Source: Chromohalobacter moromii
GTDB taxonomy: Bacteria > Pseudomonadota > Gammaproteobacteria > Pseudomonadales > Halomonadaceae
Direction: 5' to 3'
Assembly (NCBI RefSeq): GCF_023091865.1
Contig: NZ_JAHXDI010000001.1
Location: forward strand, 496,001-560,000
DNA: 64,000 nucleotides
Part shown: positions 9,065-18,418 of the stretch, piece by piece
Numbering within the stretch: the first letter of the stretch is position 1
How the letters are laid out: every line of letters begins with the position of its first letter
Position numbers and translations under genes: made by a program
The notes under the pieces: model-generated
Seen by the model: only the letters and a program-made list of their open reading frames with translations
What the model was told of the DNA's origin: nothing
Database searches by the model: none

Positions 9065-9802
9065 ATGAGCGAGACAGATAGCTGCATCATCCGCCATTTC
9101 CGGCATTACGCGAATCTCACCGAGAGTGACGAAGCCCTGTTGGACTCGCTCGAACGCGAGCCGCGCGAGGTCGAGCGCGGAGAGGCACTATGGCAAACCG
9201 ACGACCCGGCGGGGCGTTTCTGCACGCTTTCCAAGGGCTGGGCGTATTCCTTCCGCGACATGGAAGACGGCTCGCGGCAGATTCTGGAAATCTACCTGCC
9301 CGGGGATGTCATTGGCTTGCGCGAGTTCGCCTTTCAAGAGCGCCTGGCCGGGGTGATGATGTTCGATGACGGCGTCGTCTGCGATTTTCCTCATCGCCGT
9401 TTACTCGAGGTGTTTCGAGAGTCCTTTACCCTGTCGATGATCTTCTTCGCCGTGTCCTCGCAACAGCAGGCCCTGCTGACCGAGCGTCTGGTCAATCTGG
9501 CGCGACGCAGTGCACGTCAGAAAGTGGCGCATCTTATCTACGAGATGTACATGCGCCTGCAGCGCATCATGCCTTACGCCACTCGGCGTTTCCGTCTGCC
9601 GCTGTCGCAGCAGCAATTGGGCGATGCGCTGGGCCTTACCTCGGTGCATATCAGTCGCACGTTAAGCGGGTTCCGTGAGGATGGCTTGTTGATCCGCGAG
9701 CGTCAGTGGGTCGAATTGCTCGATCCCGATGCCTTGGCCCGCGAGGCCGAATTCGCCGGACGGTATCTGCGGGATAGACTCGGGCCAATGTCGGGGGAGT
9801 GA
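9065..9802 (+). CDS. Crp/Fnr-family transcriptional regulator
   Basis: A 245-residue regulator with an N-terminal cNMP-binding-type beta barrel (about residues 15-120, LEIYLPGDVIGLREFAF), a dimer helix, and a C-terminal Crp-type winged helix (about 160-225; LSQQQLGDALGLTSVHISRTL is the recognition region). The four-Cys iron-sulfur pattern of FNR is missing; only isolated Cys residues are present, and the cAMP-binding Arg/Ser signature of Crp is not obvious, so the signal is unknown. It stands alone between terminated sdaA and a convergent LysR gene. Its target may lie elsewhere. Confidence 0.88.
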   Translation: MSETDSCIIRHFRHYANLTESDEALLDSLEREPREVERGEALWQTDDPAGRFCTLSKGWAYSFRDMEDGSRQILEIYLPGDVIGLREFAFQERLAGVMMFDDGVVCDFPHRRLLEVFRESFTLSMIFFAVSSQQQALLTERLVNLARRSARQKVAHLIYEMYMRLQRIMPYATRRFRLPLSQQQLGDALGLTSVHISRTLSGFREDGLLIRERQWVELLDPDALAREAEFAGRYLRDRLGPMSGE

Positions 9803-9828
9803 GTCTCGAGGCTGCCACGGGGTATGAG

Positions 9829-10713
9829 TCAGGCCCGTAGCGCGTCTGGCAAGCGCGCGACTAGAAAATCGACGAACTGACGCACCTTGGGCGAGAGATG
9901 CCGGTGGCGCGGATAGATCGCCCACACCGCGGTGTCGGTGAATTGATAGGCATCCAACACCGGCACCAGTTGCCCGTGCGCCAAGTACGGCGCCACGTAG
10001 TAATCCGGTAACTGCGCCAGCCCCAACCCTTTTAAGACCGCATCGAGCAACGCCGGCCCTGAATTGGCACGCCAGCGGCCCTCGATACGTACTTCCCGGC
10101 GCTGACCGTTGACCTCGAACAGCCAGCTATTGCGAGAGCCGCGCAGGCAGTTGTGATGAGACAGCTCGGCCAACGAATGTGGCGGTGCGGCGCGCTCGAA
10201 GTATTCCCGCGCGCCGACGACGTATTCGCGACGCTCGCATAGCCGCCGTGCGATTAGGCTCGAGTCACGCAGCACGCCCATGCGAATGGCAACGTCGAAA
10301 CCTTCCTCGATCAACTCGACCTGACGATTGGTGAAGTGCATGTCGACTTCGAGCTGTGGATGCAAGCGCTGGAAATCGTTGACCAGCGGGGCGATGTAGC
10401 GCTCGCCGAACGTGGTGGCGCAGGTCAGCCGCAAGGTGCCCTTGGGCCGTGACTGGAAGTCGACGATGGCTTCCTCTGCTTCGCGAAAGCCATCGACCAA
10501 ATGGCGGCAATGCCGGTAGTAGAGCGCGCCGGCATCGGTGAGGCGCGTCTGGCGCGTGGTGCGGTACAAAAGCGTCGTGCCGAGTTGACTCTCGAGCTGC
10601 CCAATCGAGCGGCTCACGTGTGAGGTGGACACTTTCAGATGCCGCGCAGCGGCGGAAAACGTGCCCAAGCGGGCGACTTCGATGAAAGCCTCGATGCGAT
10701 CCCAGCGCTGCAT
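9829..10713 (-). CDS. LysR-family transcriptional regulator divergent from adhC
   Basis: A 294-residue LysR protein of the large CrgA/DmlR-like subgroup. HTH at about residues 3-60 (FSAAARHLKVSTSHVSRSIG), then an effector-binding domain with the LRLTCATTFGERYIAPLV entry strand. Start ATG 10713 is chosen for the GGAG upstream; the frame extends to 10752 without a signal. The divergent arrangement with the formaldehyde dehydrogenase gene (147 bases apart) suggests it controls adhC-fghA, possibly in response to formaldehyde or S-hydroxymethylglutathione. That is inference from position only. Confidence 0.85.
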   Translation of the reverse strand: MQRWDRIEAFIEVARLGTFSAAARHLKVSTSHVSRSIGQLESQLGTTLLYRTTRQTRLTDAGALYYRHCRHLVDGFREAEEAIVDFQSRPKGTLRLTCATTFGERYIAPLVNDFQRLHPQLEVDMHFTNRQVELIEEGFDVAIRMGVLRDSSLIARRLCERREYVVGAREYFERAAPPHSLAELSHHNCLRGSRNSWLFEVNGQRREVRIEGRWRANSGPALLDAVLKGLGLAQLPDYYVAPYLAHGQLVPVLDAYQFTDTAVWAIYPRHRHLSPKVRQFVDFLVARLPDALRA

Positions 10714-10805
10714 TGTTGCTCCACGGCAATAATGTTGTGACGTCGTAAGCATTTATCCAAGCGCGCCAACTGCCTAGACTGGTGGGGTTAACCACGCGCG
10801 CCTAG

Positions 10806-11969
<1,164 letters not shown>

Positions 11970-12028
11970 CACGCGCCCGAAGCCGCGCGAAGAGCATCTG
12001 ATTTATCGCGCCCTATGTCGTTCATCCG

Positions 12029-12049
12029 CCGGCGGCTCGATGCCGCCGG
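12029..12049 (+). other. Intercistronic hairpin between adhC and fghA
   Basis: Perfect 8-bp stem CCGGCGGC / GCCGCCGG with a TCGAT loop and no T tract. More likely an mRNA-stabilising or processing element than a terminator, since fghA follows closely with its own GGGAG ribosome site. Confidence 0.55.
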
Positions 12050-12067
12050 TCTCTCAGGGAGAGCACC

Positions 12068-12925
12068 ATGACCATGTCCGAATCGTTGGAGCTGGTCTCC
12101 GCCACCAAGTCGTTCGGCGGTTGGCTGAAGCGCTACAAGCACCATTCGCGTGCACTCGATTGCGAGATGATCTTTGCCATTTATCTGCCGCCCCAGGCGG
12201 AAACCGACAAGGTGCCGCTGCTGTGGTGGCTTTCGGGGCTGACCTGCAACGACGAGAACTTCATGCAAAAAGCCGGCGCGCAACGCGTGGCCGCCGAGCT
12301 GGGCATAGCTATCATCTGCCCGGACACCAGTCCGCGCGGCACCGATCTCCCCGGAGAACACGACAGCTATGACTTCGGCTCCGGCGCGAGCTTCTACGTC
12401 AATGCTAACCAGGCCCCGTGGTCCAAGCACTATCGCATGTACGACTACGTTACCGAGGAGCTACCCTCGGTGGCGCGTCAGCACTTCCCGCTCAACGGAA
12501 GGGAAGCCATTAGCGGGCATTCCATGGGCGGTCATGGTGCGTTGGTGTTGGCCTTGCGCCAACCTGGACGTTACGCCTCGGTGTCAGCGTTCGCGCCGGT
12601 GGTCAACCCCATCGTCTCGCCTTGGGGACAGAAGGCCTTCACGGCTTACCTTGGCGAGGACCATGGTAAATGGACGCAATACGACGCCTGCGAGCTGATT
12701 GCCAAGGGGGCCTCGCGCCAGCCGCTGTTCATCGATCAGGGCGAGGCGGATAACTTCCTCGACGAACAGCTCATGCCTGAGCGCATCGAAGCCACCTGTG
12801 AGAAGCATGACCATCCACTGACCCTGCGTCGTCAGCCGGGCTACGATCATAGTTACTTCTTCATCGCCACCTTCATCGAAGAGCATCTGCGCTATCACGC
12901 CGAGCATCTGCAGCGAAAGCGTTAG
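12068..12925 (+). CDS. fghA: S-formylglutathione hydrolase
   Basis: Hydrolyses S-formylglutathione to formate and glutathione. 285-residue alpha/beta hydrolase of the esterase D family. The nucleophile elbow is GHSMGGHGAL (Ser near 150), the catalytic Asp lies near FIDQGEADNFLD, and the His is in PGYDHSYFFI close to the C terminus. WWLSGLTCNDENFMQKAG is the family's oxyanion-loop signature. GGGAG precedes ATG 12068; a second ATG six bases on is possible. The product feeds the formate dehydrogenase at 25.4-30.0 kb. Confidence 0.95.
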   Translation: MTMSESLELVSATKSFGGWLKRYKHHSRALDCEMIFAIYLPPQAETDKVPLLWWLSGLTCNDENFMQKAGAQRVAAELGIAIICPDTSPRGTDLPGEHDSYDFGSGASFYVNANQAPWSKHYRMYDYVTEELPSVARQHFPLNGREAISGHSMGGHGALVLALRQPGRYASVSAFAPVVNPIVSPWGQKAFTAYLGEDHGKWTQYDACELIAKGASRQPLFIDQGEADNFLDEQLMPERIEATCEKHDHPLTLRRQPGYDHSYFFIATFIEEHLRYHAEHLQRKR

Positions 12926-12975
12926 TAGCAGCGCAGTCGCACGATCGACAGTTTGCTAGGCGCCGTGCCGGACCC

Positions 12976-13012
12976 ACGCCCCGACCAGATGTACTGGTGC
13001 GGGGCGTTTTCT
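12976..13012 (+). terminator. Terminator after fghA
   Basis: Outer stem ACGCCCCG / CGGGGCGT and inner ACCAG / CTGGT with a 5-base loop, followed by TTTTCTT. It closes the adhC-fghA operon before the gbdR promoter. Confidence 0.8.
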
Positions 13013-13013
13013 T

Positions 13014-13039
13014 AAAAACGTCATGGGTATGTCGTTTTT
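13014..13039. promoter_or_regulatory. A/T-rich inverted repeat overlapping the gbdR promoter
   Basis: AAAAACG (13014-13020) and CGTTTTT (13033-13039), spaced by 12 bases. The right arm overlaps the -35 box at 13038, a position suited to a repressor or to autoregulation. The left arm directly follows the fghA terminator T run. Confidence 0.4.
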
Positions 13040-13066
13040 GATAGCGTGAGACGACGCTTTTAGATA
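13038..13066 (+). promoter_or_regulatory. Candidate sigma-70 promoter of gbdR
   Basis: TTGATA (13038-13043), 17-base spacer, TAGATA (13061-13066). Both boxes are close to consensus with ideal spacing, about 119 bases upstream of the chosen start. Confidence 0.6.
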
Positions 13067-13184
13067 CGTTGAGGGGGCGCCTTCTCGTCACACTCAAGGC
13101 GTTGAAACCAACTTCCTATAATGACAATACACCCCTGGTGAAGCACTACCAGTGGCTCCGAACGTGACCCGAGGAGAACCGCTG

Positions 13185-14318
13185 ATGGCCATGACGAGCG
13201 ATCGTCCCACGCCGCCTACCGTCCCTGATGCGCCGCTGCGTTTGGGCTTCTTGTTAATGGATAATTTCACGCTGATCTCGTTGGCCTCGGCGGTGGAGCC
13301 GTTGCGCATGGCCAATCAGTTGGCGGGGCGCGAACTCTACCAGTGGACCACCCTGAGTACGGACGGCGAGGCGGTACGAGCCAGCGATGGCTTGCTGATC
13401 ACGCCCGATAACGGCATGCACGAGCCGTTGGCGCTCGACATGGTATTCGTGTGTGGTGGTGTCGGCATCCAGCGTCATGTCACACGTGAACATGTGCTGT
13501 GGCTGCAGGCGCAGGCGCGCCAGTCGCGACGCATCGGTGCGCTATGTACCGGCAGTTGGGCGCTGGCCAAGGCGGGGCTGCTCGATGGCTACGAATGCAG
13601 CATTCATTGGGAGTTCCAGGCCGCCGCACAAGAAGCCTACCCGCGTGCCACGCTGACCACCCGCTTGTTCTCCATCGATCGCGACCGCGCCACGGCTTCC
13701 GGCGGGACCGCGCCGCTGGACATGATGCTGACGTTGATCGCCCGCGATCATGGTCGCGAGCTATCGGCGGCGATCTCCGACATGTTCATTTGCGACCGCA
13801 TGCGCGGCGAACAAGATCAGCAGCGTGTGCCGCTGCGACATGTTCTGGGCACCAGCCAGCCCAAGTTGCTCGAGATCGTGGCGCTGATGGAGGCCAACCT
13901 GGAAGAGCCCATCGCCCTCGACGAGCTAGCGAATTATGTCAACGTCTCGCGCCGCCAACTCGAGCGCCTCTTCCAGAAGTATTTGAGTTGCTCGCCATCG
14001 CGCTATTACCTCAAGCTGCGCTTGACCCGCGCCCGACAGCTGCTGCGCCAGACCTCGATGTCGATCATCGAAATCGCCTCGGTTTGCGGGTTCGTTTCCA
14101 CACCGCATTTTTCCAAGTGCTATCGGGAATACTTCGGCACGCCGCCGCGTGACGAACGCTTGACGCGCCTGGCGAGCGCCAGCGTGACGCTGACGCCCGC
14201 CAAACTCACAGCGGGCAATGAAGACGACGCCTATGTCGCACCGCGCGCCTCCAGCGCCATGCAGGCGCTGGCTCAGGCGCAAGGCGAACCCACCTACGCG
14301 AGTGTGCACTTGAGATAG
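13185..14318 (+). CDS. gbdR: GlxA-family AraC-type activator, GbdR-like regulator of betaine catabolism
   Basis: A 377-residue transcription factor with an N-terminal DJ-1/PfpI (GATase1-like) sensor domain (about residues 15-190; the motif IGALCTGSWALAKAGLLDG carries the nucleophile-elbow Cys region) and a C-terminal AraC double HTH (about 230-330; VNVSRRQLERLFQKYL and IIEIASVCGFVSTPHFSKCY). This is the architecture of Pseudomonas GbdR, which senses glycine betaine and dimethylglycine and activates gbcA, gbcB, dgcAB and sox genes. Start ATG 13185 has GAGGAG eight bases upstream; a GTG at 13152 lacks one. Its location inside the betaine block makes GbdR the best call, though other GlxA paralogues (SouR, CdhR, ArgR) share the fold. 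Confidence 0.85.
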   Translation: MAMTSDRPTPPTVPDAPLRLGFLLMDNFTLISLASAVEPLRMANQLAGRELYQWTTLSTDGEAVRASDGLLITPDNGMHEPLALDMVFVCGGVGIQRHVTREHVLWLQAQARQSRRIGALCTGSWALAKAGLLDGYECSIHWEFQAAAQEAYPRATLTTRLFSIDRDRATASGGTAPLDMMLTLIARDHGRELSAAISDMFICDRMRGEQDQQRVPLRHVLGTSQPKLLEIVALMEANLEEPIALDELANYVNVSRRQLERLFQKYLSCSPSRYYLKLRLTRARQLLRQTSMSIIEIASVCGFVSTPHFSKCYREYFGTPPRDERLTRLASASVTLTPAKLTAGNEDDAYVAPRASSAMQALAQAQGEPTYASVHLR

Positions 14319-14360
14319 TGCGTATTAGCGCCATTCATGCGGCCGACGTGCCGCTTCCAT

Positions 14361-14396
14361 CGGGGCCGTCCGATCATCGGGCGGCCTCGTTGCGTT
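14361..14396 (+). terminator. Probable terminator of gbdR
   Basis: GGCCGTCCGA (14364-14373) pairs with TCGGGCGGCC (14377-14386) with one wobble. The downstream sequence is only moderately T-rich. Confidence 0.5.
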
Positions 14397-14511
14397 AGGG
14401 CCGATGACAAGGCGTGACGTATTTGGAATTTTCCTCGTCGCTTCCAAGCGTCGACGGTCTCGGGGACGGGGCTAAGCTGGCGACATGACGCCATCCCCGG
14501 GAGCGAGACCC

Positions 14512-15489
14512 ATGACCGCGCAAGCACTACACGACGACGCCATCGTTATCGATGGCCTGATCATCGCCAAATGGAACCGCGAACTACTCGAAGACATGCG
14601 CCGGGGCGGTTTGACCGCTGCCAACTGCACCGTCTCGGTATGGGAAGGGTTTCAGGCCACGGTCGATAATATCGTCCAGACCAACGCGCTACTTGCGGCG
14701 AGCGATGACCTGGTACGGCCCGTGCACACCACCGCCGATATCACTCGTGCCAAGGAAGAAGGCAAGACGGGCATCATCTACGGCTTCCAGAACGCCCATG
14801 CCTTCGAGGATCAGATCGGCTACGTCGAGGTCTTCAAGCGCCTCGGCGTGGGTATCGTGCAGATGTGCTACAACACCCAGAATCTGGTCGGCACCGGCTG
14901 TTACGAGCGCGACGGCGGGCTTTCCGGCTTCGGTCGCGAAATCGTCGCCGAGATGAATCGCGTGGGCGTGATGTGCGATCTTTCCCACGTTGGCGAGACC
15001 ACCTCTCGCGAGGTCATCGAAACGTCCGAGAAGCCGGTCTGCTACTCCCATTGCCTACCGTCCGGCCTCAAGGAACACCCCCGTAACAAGTCCGACGCCG
15101 AGTTGCGTTTCATCGCCGAGCATGGCGGTTTCGTCGGCGTGACCATGTTTACCCCCTTCCTGCGTGCCGGTGTCGACGCCACCGTCGACGACTACGTCGA
15201 AGCCATCGAATACGTGATGAACATCGTCGGCGAGGACGCCATCGGTATCGGGACCGATTTCACCCAGGGGCAGGATCAAGCCTTTTTCGAGTGGCTCACC
15301 CATGACAAGGGCTACGCTCGGCGCCTGACTAACTTCGGCACCATCATCAATCCCGAGGGCATTCGCACCATCGGCGAGTTCGGCAACCTCACCGAGGCAC
15401 TCTTGCGACGCGGCATGAGCGAGCGACAGGTGCGCAAGATCATGGGTGAGAACTGGATGCGAGTGCTCAAGGATGTCTGGGGCGCTTAA
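14512..15489 (+). CDS. M19 (renal dipeptidase-like) family protein of the betaine locus
   Basis: A 325-residue member of the membrane dipeptidase family M19, matching the dipeptidase-like gene next to dgcA in Pseudomonas (the PA5396 position). Conserved metal/catalytic positions seen: the Glu region GFQNAHAFED, His in CDLSHVG, His in CYSHC, Asp in GIGTDF. The N-terminal HxD pair that normally starts M19 enzymes (DGHND type) is absent; here the corresponding stretch reads IDGLIIAKWNRE. One half of the binuclear zinc site is therefore altered, and true dipeptidase activity is doubtful. Start ATG 14512 has GGGAG upstream; a frame extension to 14485 is less likely. It heads the run M19-DUF5943-dgcA-dgcB-etf. 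The physiological substrate is unknown. Confidence 0.85.
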   Translation: MTAQALHDDAIVIDGLIIAKWNRELLEDMRRGGLTAANCTVSVWEGFQATVDNIVQTNALLAASDDLVRPVHTTADITRAKEEGKTGIIYGFQNAHAFEDQIGYVEVFKRLGVGIVQMCYNTQNLVGTGCYERDGGLSGFGREIVAEMNRVGVMCDLSHVGETTSREVIETSEKPVCYSHCLPSGLKEHPRNKSDAELRFIAEHGGFVGVTMFTPFLRAGVDATVDDYVEAIEYVMNIVGEDAIGIGTDFTQGQDQAFFEWLTHDKGYARRLTNFGTIINPEGIRTIGEFGNLTEALLRRGMSERQVRKIMGENWMRVLKDVWGA

Positions 15490-15511
15490 GAGGCTCCGCC
15501 ATTGTATGTAA

Positions 15512-15625
15512 GGGGTGCCGGGGTAGGCCGAAGAGGAGGTCCGATTCCAGGGATGGAATCGGTAGCGTACAAGGACGTATTCAGAGCGCCTCCTCGCAGG
15601 CCTACCGCTGGCAATCCCTGGTGAG
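15512..15625. repeat. Structured palindromic intergenic element
   Basis: An outer arm GGTAGGCC (15522-15529) pairs with GGCCTACC (15599-15606), and GAGGAGG (15533-15539) with CCTCCTC (15589-15595). Inside is a second perfect hairpin, CCGATTCC / GGAATCGG (15541-15548 and 15555-15562), plus a short GTAC/GTAT palindrome. The folded shape would be a branched cruciform. It looks like a dispersed REP/MITE-type element, but I see no second copy in this window. Confidence 0.55.
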
Positions 15626-15661
15626 AAACGTGCCAAGAACAACGATGCGAGGAATACGACC

Positions 15662-16207
15662 GTGACCAAGATGCCTCCCGAACTGCCCATCGAAGTGGAT
15701 AGCGAGACCGGCGTGTGGACCACCGATGCGCTCCCCATGCTCTACGTGCCGCGCCATTTCTTCATCAACAATCACGTCGCCGTGGAGCAGGCGCTGGGCA
15801 TCGAGACCTACGCCGAGATTCTCTACCAGGCCGGCTACAAGAGCGCCTGGCACTGGTGCGAGAAAGAAGCCGAATGCCATGGCCTGGAAGGCGTGGATGT
15901 CTTCGAACATTACATGAAGCGACTCTCGCAACGCGGCTGGGGGCGCTTCTTCACCGAGGCGTTCGATCTCGATACGGGTAGCGCCCGTGTACGCCTGGAA
16001 GACAGCGCCTTCGTCTATCAACAGGGCAAGGTCGGGCACAAGGTGGATTACATGTTCACCGGCTGGTTCGCCGGCGCGATGGATCAGATTCTCACTGCGC
16101 AAGGCAGTGAATTGCGCACCGTCGCCGAGCAGACCCAAAGCGCCGCTGAGCCAGGTTGCGATGTCGGTCGTTTCCAGGTCTCTCCCCGCTCCCAATCCGC
16201 CGGCTGA
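15662..16207 (+). CDS. DUF5943 / V4R-like protein adjacent to dgcA
   Basis: A 181-residue soluble protein corresponding to the uncharacterised gene that precedes dgcA in Pseudomonas (the PA5397 position). Features seen: a hydrophilic start, an HFFINNHVAVEQALG helix, ILYQAGYKSAWHWCEKEAE, a central beta-rich part and a C-terminal KVGHKVDYMFTGWFAGAMDQ followed by a Cys-containing CDVGRF. The overall pattern resembles V4R (4-vinyl reductase) small-molecule or metal-binding domains. It begins with GTG at 15662 and ends 10 bases before dgcA, so it is translated from the same message. Function unknown; an accessory role in dimethylglycine demethylation or metabolite sensing is inference. Confidence 0.8.
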   Translation: MTKMPPELPIEVDSETGVWTTDALPMLYVPRHFFINNHVAVEQALGIETYAEILYQAGYKSAWHWCEKEAECHGLEGVDVFEHYMKRLSQRGWGRFFTEAFDLDTGSARVRLEDSAFVYQQGKVGHKVDYMFTGWFAGAMDQILTAQGSELRTVAEQTQSAAEPGCDVGRFQVSPRSQSAG

Positions 16208-16217
16208 GGTTTCCACG

Positions 16218-18302
16218 ATGGCATTCGACGCACTTTTTCAACCCATCGAGATCGGCAAGCTGACGATTCGCAATCGCGTGGTCAGCACCGCCCATGCCGA
16301 GGTTCATGCCACCGATGGCGGCATGACCACCGATCGTTACGTCAAATACTACGAAGAAAAAGCCAAGGGCGGCGTGGGTCTTTCTATCTGCGGCGGCTCG
16401 TCGCCGGTGTCGATCGACAGCCCACAGGCTTGGTGGAGTTCGGTGAACCTGGCCACCGATCGCATCATCCCGCACTTCCAGAACCTCTCGGGCGCCGTTC
16501 ACAAGCACGGCGGCAAGATCATGATCCAGATCACCCACATGGGGCGTCGTTCGCGGTGGGACGGCCACGACTGGCCGGTGCTGCTGTCGCCCTCGGGGAT
16601 TCGCGAGCCGGTGCATCGCTCGACCTGCAAGACCATCGAAGAAGAAGACATCTGGCGGATCATCGACGATTTCGCCCAGGGCGCGCGGCGTGCCAAGGAA
16701 GGCGGGCTGGACGGTGTCGAGCTTTCCGCCGTGCACCAGCATCTGATCGATCAATTCTGGAGCCCGCGCGTCAACAAGCGTACCGATGAATGGGGCGGTA
16801 GCTTCGAGGGCCGCATGCGCTTCGGCATGGAGGTGCTCAAGGCAGTACGCGCCGAGGTCGGCGACGACTTCGTGGTCGGCATGCGCATCTGTGGCGACGA
16901 GTTCCATCCCGATGGCCTGACCCACGACGACATGAAGGACATCGCCGCCTACTACGATGCCACCGGCCAGATCGACTTCTTCGGCGTGGTGGGCTCGGGC
17001 TGCGATACTCACGACACCCTGGCCAACGTGATTCCCAACATGTCCTACCCGCCGGAGCCGTTCCTGCACCTGGCGGCGGGTATCAAGGAAGTTGTCAGCG
17101 CGCCGGTGATCCACGCCCAGAACATCAAGGATCCCACCCAGGCCAACCGCATTCTCGAAGGCGGCTACGTCGACATGGTGGGCATGACGCGTGCGCACAT
17201 CGCCGACCCGCACCTGATCGCCAAGGTCCAGATGGGGCAGACCGACCGGATCAAGCAGTGCGTGGGCGCCAATTACTGCATCGATCGCCAGTACCAGGGC
17301 CTCGACGTATTGTGCATCCAGAATGCGGCTACCTCTCGTGAGTACATGGGCCTGCCGCACGAGATCGAGAAAAGCACCGGTCCCCAGCGGCGTGTGGTCG
17401 TCGTAGGCGGCGGGCCGGGCGGTATGGAAGCGGCGCGGGTCGCCGCCGAGCGGGGACACTCGGTCACGTTGTTCGAAGGTGCCGAAGCATTGGGCGGACA
17501 GATCACACTGGCTGCCAAGGCGCCGCAGCGTGATCAAATCGCCGGCATTACACGCTGGTTTCAGCTCGAACTGACGCGGCTCAAGGTCGATATTCGTCTG
17601 GGCGTGCACGCCGATGGGGCGACGATCGACGACCTGCGCCCGGACATCGTCGTGCTCGCCACCGGCGGCCAGCCGTTTCTGACTCAGGTGCCGGAATGGG
17701 GATATGCGGAAGATCGCGACGAGAGCTTGGTCGTCAGTGCCTGGGATATCCTCGGCGGTGACGTGGCGCCGGGGCAGAACGTGCTGGTGTTCGATACCAT
17801 CTGCGAATTCACCGGTGTCTCGGTGGCCGACTATCTGGCTGACAAAGGCGCCCAGGTGGAGATCGTCACCGACGATACCAAGCCGGGCAGCGCGGTCGGC
17901 GGCACGACCTTTCCCACCTATTACCGCAGCCTTTACGAGAAAGAGGTCATCATGACCTCGGATCTGGCGCTGCATAAGGTCTATCGAGAGGGCGATGCCC
18001 TGGTCGCGGTACTCGAGAACGAATACACCGGCGTCCAGGAAGAGCGCGTGGTCGATCAGGTCGTGGTCGAAAATGGCGTGCGCCCGAATGAGTCGCTTTA
18101 CTACGCGCTCAAGGAACGCTCACGCAATCACGGTCAACTCGATCTCGAAGCGCTTTATGCCGCCGAGCCACAACCTAGCCTGGCAACGCTGGACGATGAT
18201 GCACAGGCCGGCTTCCTGCTGTTCCGAGTGGGCGATTGTACGGCGCCGCGCAATACGCATGCGGCGATCTACGATGCCCTGCGGATCTGCAAGGACTTTT
18301 AA
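16218..18302 (+). CDS. dgcA: Dimethylglycine demethylase subunit DgcA (flavoprotein)
   Basis: Demethylates N,N-dimethylglycine to sarcosine, releasing formaldehyde. 694 residues of the trimethylamine-dehydrogenase type: an N-terminal old-yellow-enzyme TIM barrel binding FMN (about 1-345; LFQPIEIGKLTIRNRVV, GGLDGVELSAVHQHLIDQF), a Cys cluster for one [4Fe-4S] (about 350-375; CVGANYCIDRQYQGLDVLC), then an FAD/NAD(P)-type double Rossmann domain beginning VVVVGGGPGGMEAARVAAER (about 394). Start ATG 16218 has TGAGGT upstream; an open frame back to 15987 overlaps the previous gene and is rejected. Electrons probably pass to DgcB and the linked ETF. A hairpin-forming spacer separates it from dgcB. 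Confidence 0.93.
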   Translation: MAFDALFQPIEIGKLTIRNRVVSTAHAEVHATDGGMTTDRYVKYYEEKAKGGVGLSICGGSSPVSIDSPQAWWSSVNLATDRIIPHFQNLSGAVHKHGGKIMIQITHMGRRSRWDGHDWPVLLSPSGIREPVHRSTCKTIEEEDIWRIIDDFAQGARRAKEGGLDGVELSAVHQHLIDQFWSPRVNKRTDEWGGSFEGRMRFGMEVLKAVRAEVGDDFVVGMRICGDEFHPDGLTHDDMKDIAAYYDATGQIDFFGVVGSGCDTHDTLANVIPNMSYPPEPFLHLAAGIKEVVSAPVIHAQNIKDPTQANRILEGGYVDMVGMTRAHIADPHLIAKVQMGQTDRIKQCVGANYCIDRQYQGLDVLCIQNAATSREYMGLPHEIEKSTGPQRRVVVVGGGPGGMEAARVAAERGHSVTLFEGAEALGGQITLAAKAPQRDQIAGITRWFQLELTRLKVDIRLGVHADGATIDDLRPDIVVLATGGQPFLTQVPEWGYAEDRDESLVVSAWDILGGDVAPGQNVLVFDTICEFTGVSVADYLADKGAQVEIVTDDTKPGSAVGGTTFPTYYRSLYEKEVIMTSDLALHKVYREGDALVAVLENEYTGVQEERVVDQVVVENGVRPNESLYYALKERSRNHGQLDLEALYAAEPQPSLATLDDDAQAGFLLFRVGDCTAPRNTHAAIYDALRICKDF

Positions 18303-18305
18303 CCC

Positions 18306-18400
18306 CTAGCTGGAAGCCTGAAGCCTGAAGCTTGAAGCTGGAAGGAAACCCTGCGCTTTTCGCCCTTTCTTTCAGCTTCCGGCTTTCAGCTTCCAGCTCG
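18306..18400. repeat. GAAGCTG/GAAGCCT heptamer repeats forming an inverted repeat
   Basis: On the left, a run of GAAGC-based heptads (AGCTGGAAGC, CTGAAGC, CTGAAGC, TTGAAGC). On the right, their complements (CTTCCGG, CTTTCAG, CTTCCAG). AGCTGGAAGC (18308-18317) pairs with GCTTCCAGCT (18389-18398). The whole spacer between dgcA and dgcB can fold into one long imperfect hairpin. Confidence 0.65.
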
Positions 18401-18418
18401 CCGATGAGGTGAGCCGAC

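Noticed and set aside
9065-9802. Calling the Crp/Fnr regulator FNR or Anr (oxygen sensor)
   Set aside because: The N-terminal Cys cluster needed for the [4Fe-4S] sensor is absent.
14512-15489. Calling the M19 protein a confirmed dipeptidase
   Set aside because: The N-terminal HxD metal motif is missing, so activity cannot be assumed.
15987-16217. N-terminal extension of dgcA
   Set aside because: It would run through the 3' end of the DUF5943 gene; the conserved OYE start and a ribosome site are at 16218.
16092-17975. A 627-codon open frame on the minus strand opposite dgcA
   Set aside because: It mirrors a strongly supported flavoprotein gene, has His/Asp/Arg-rich composition typical of antisense frames in GC-rich DNA, and shows no family motif.
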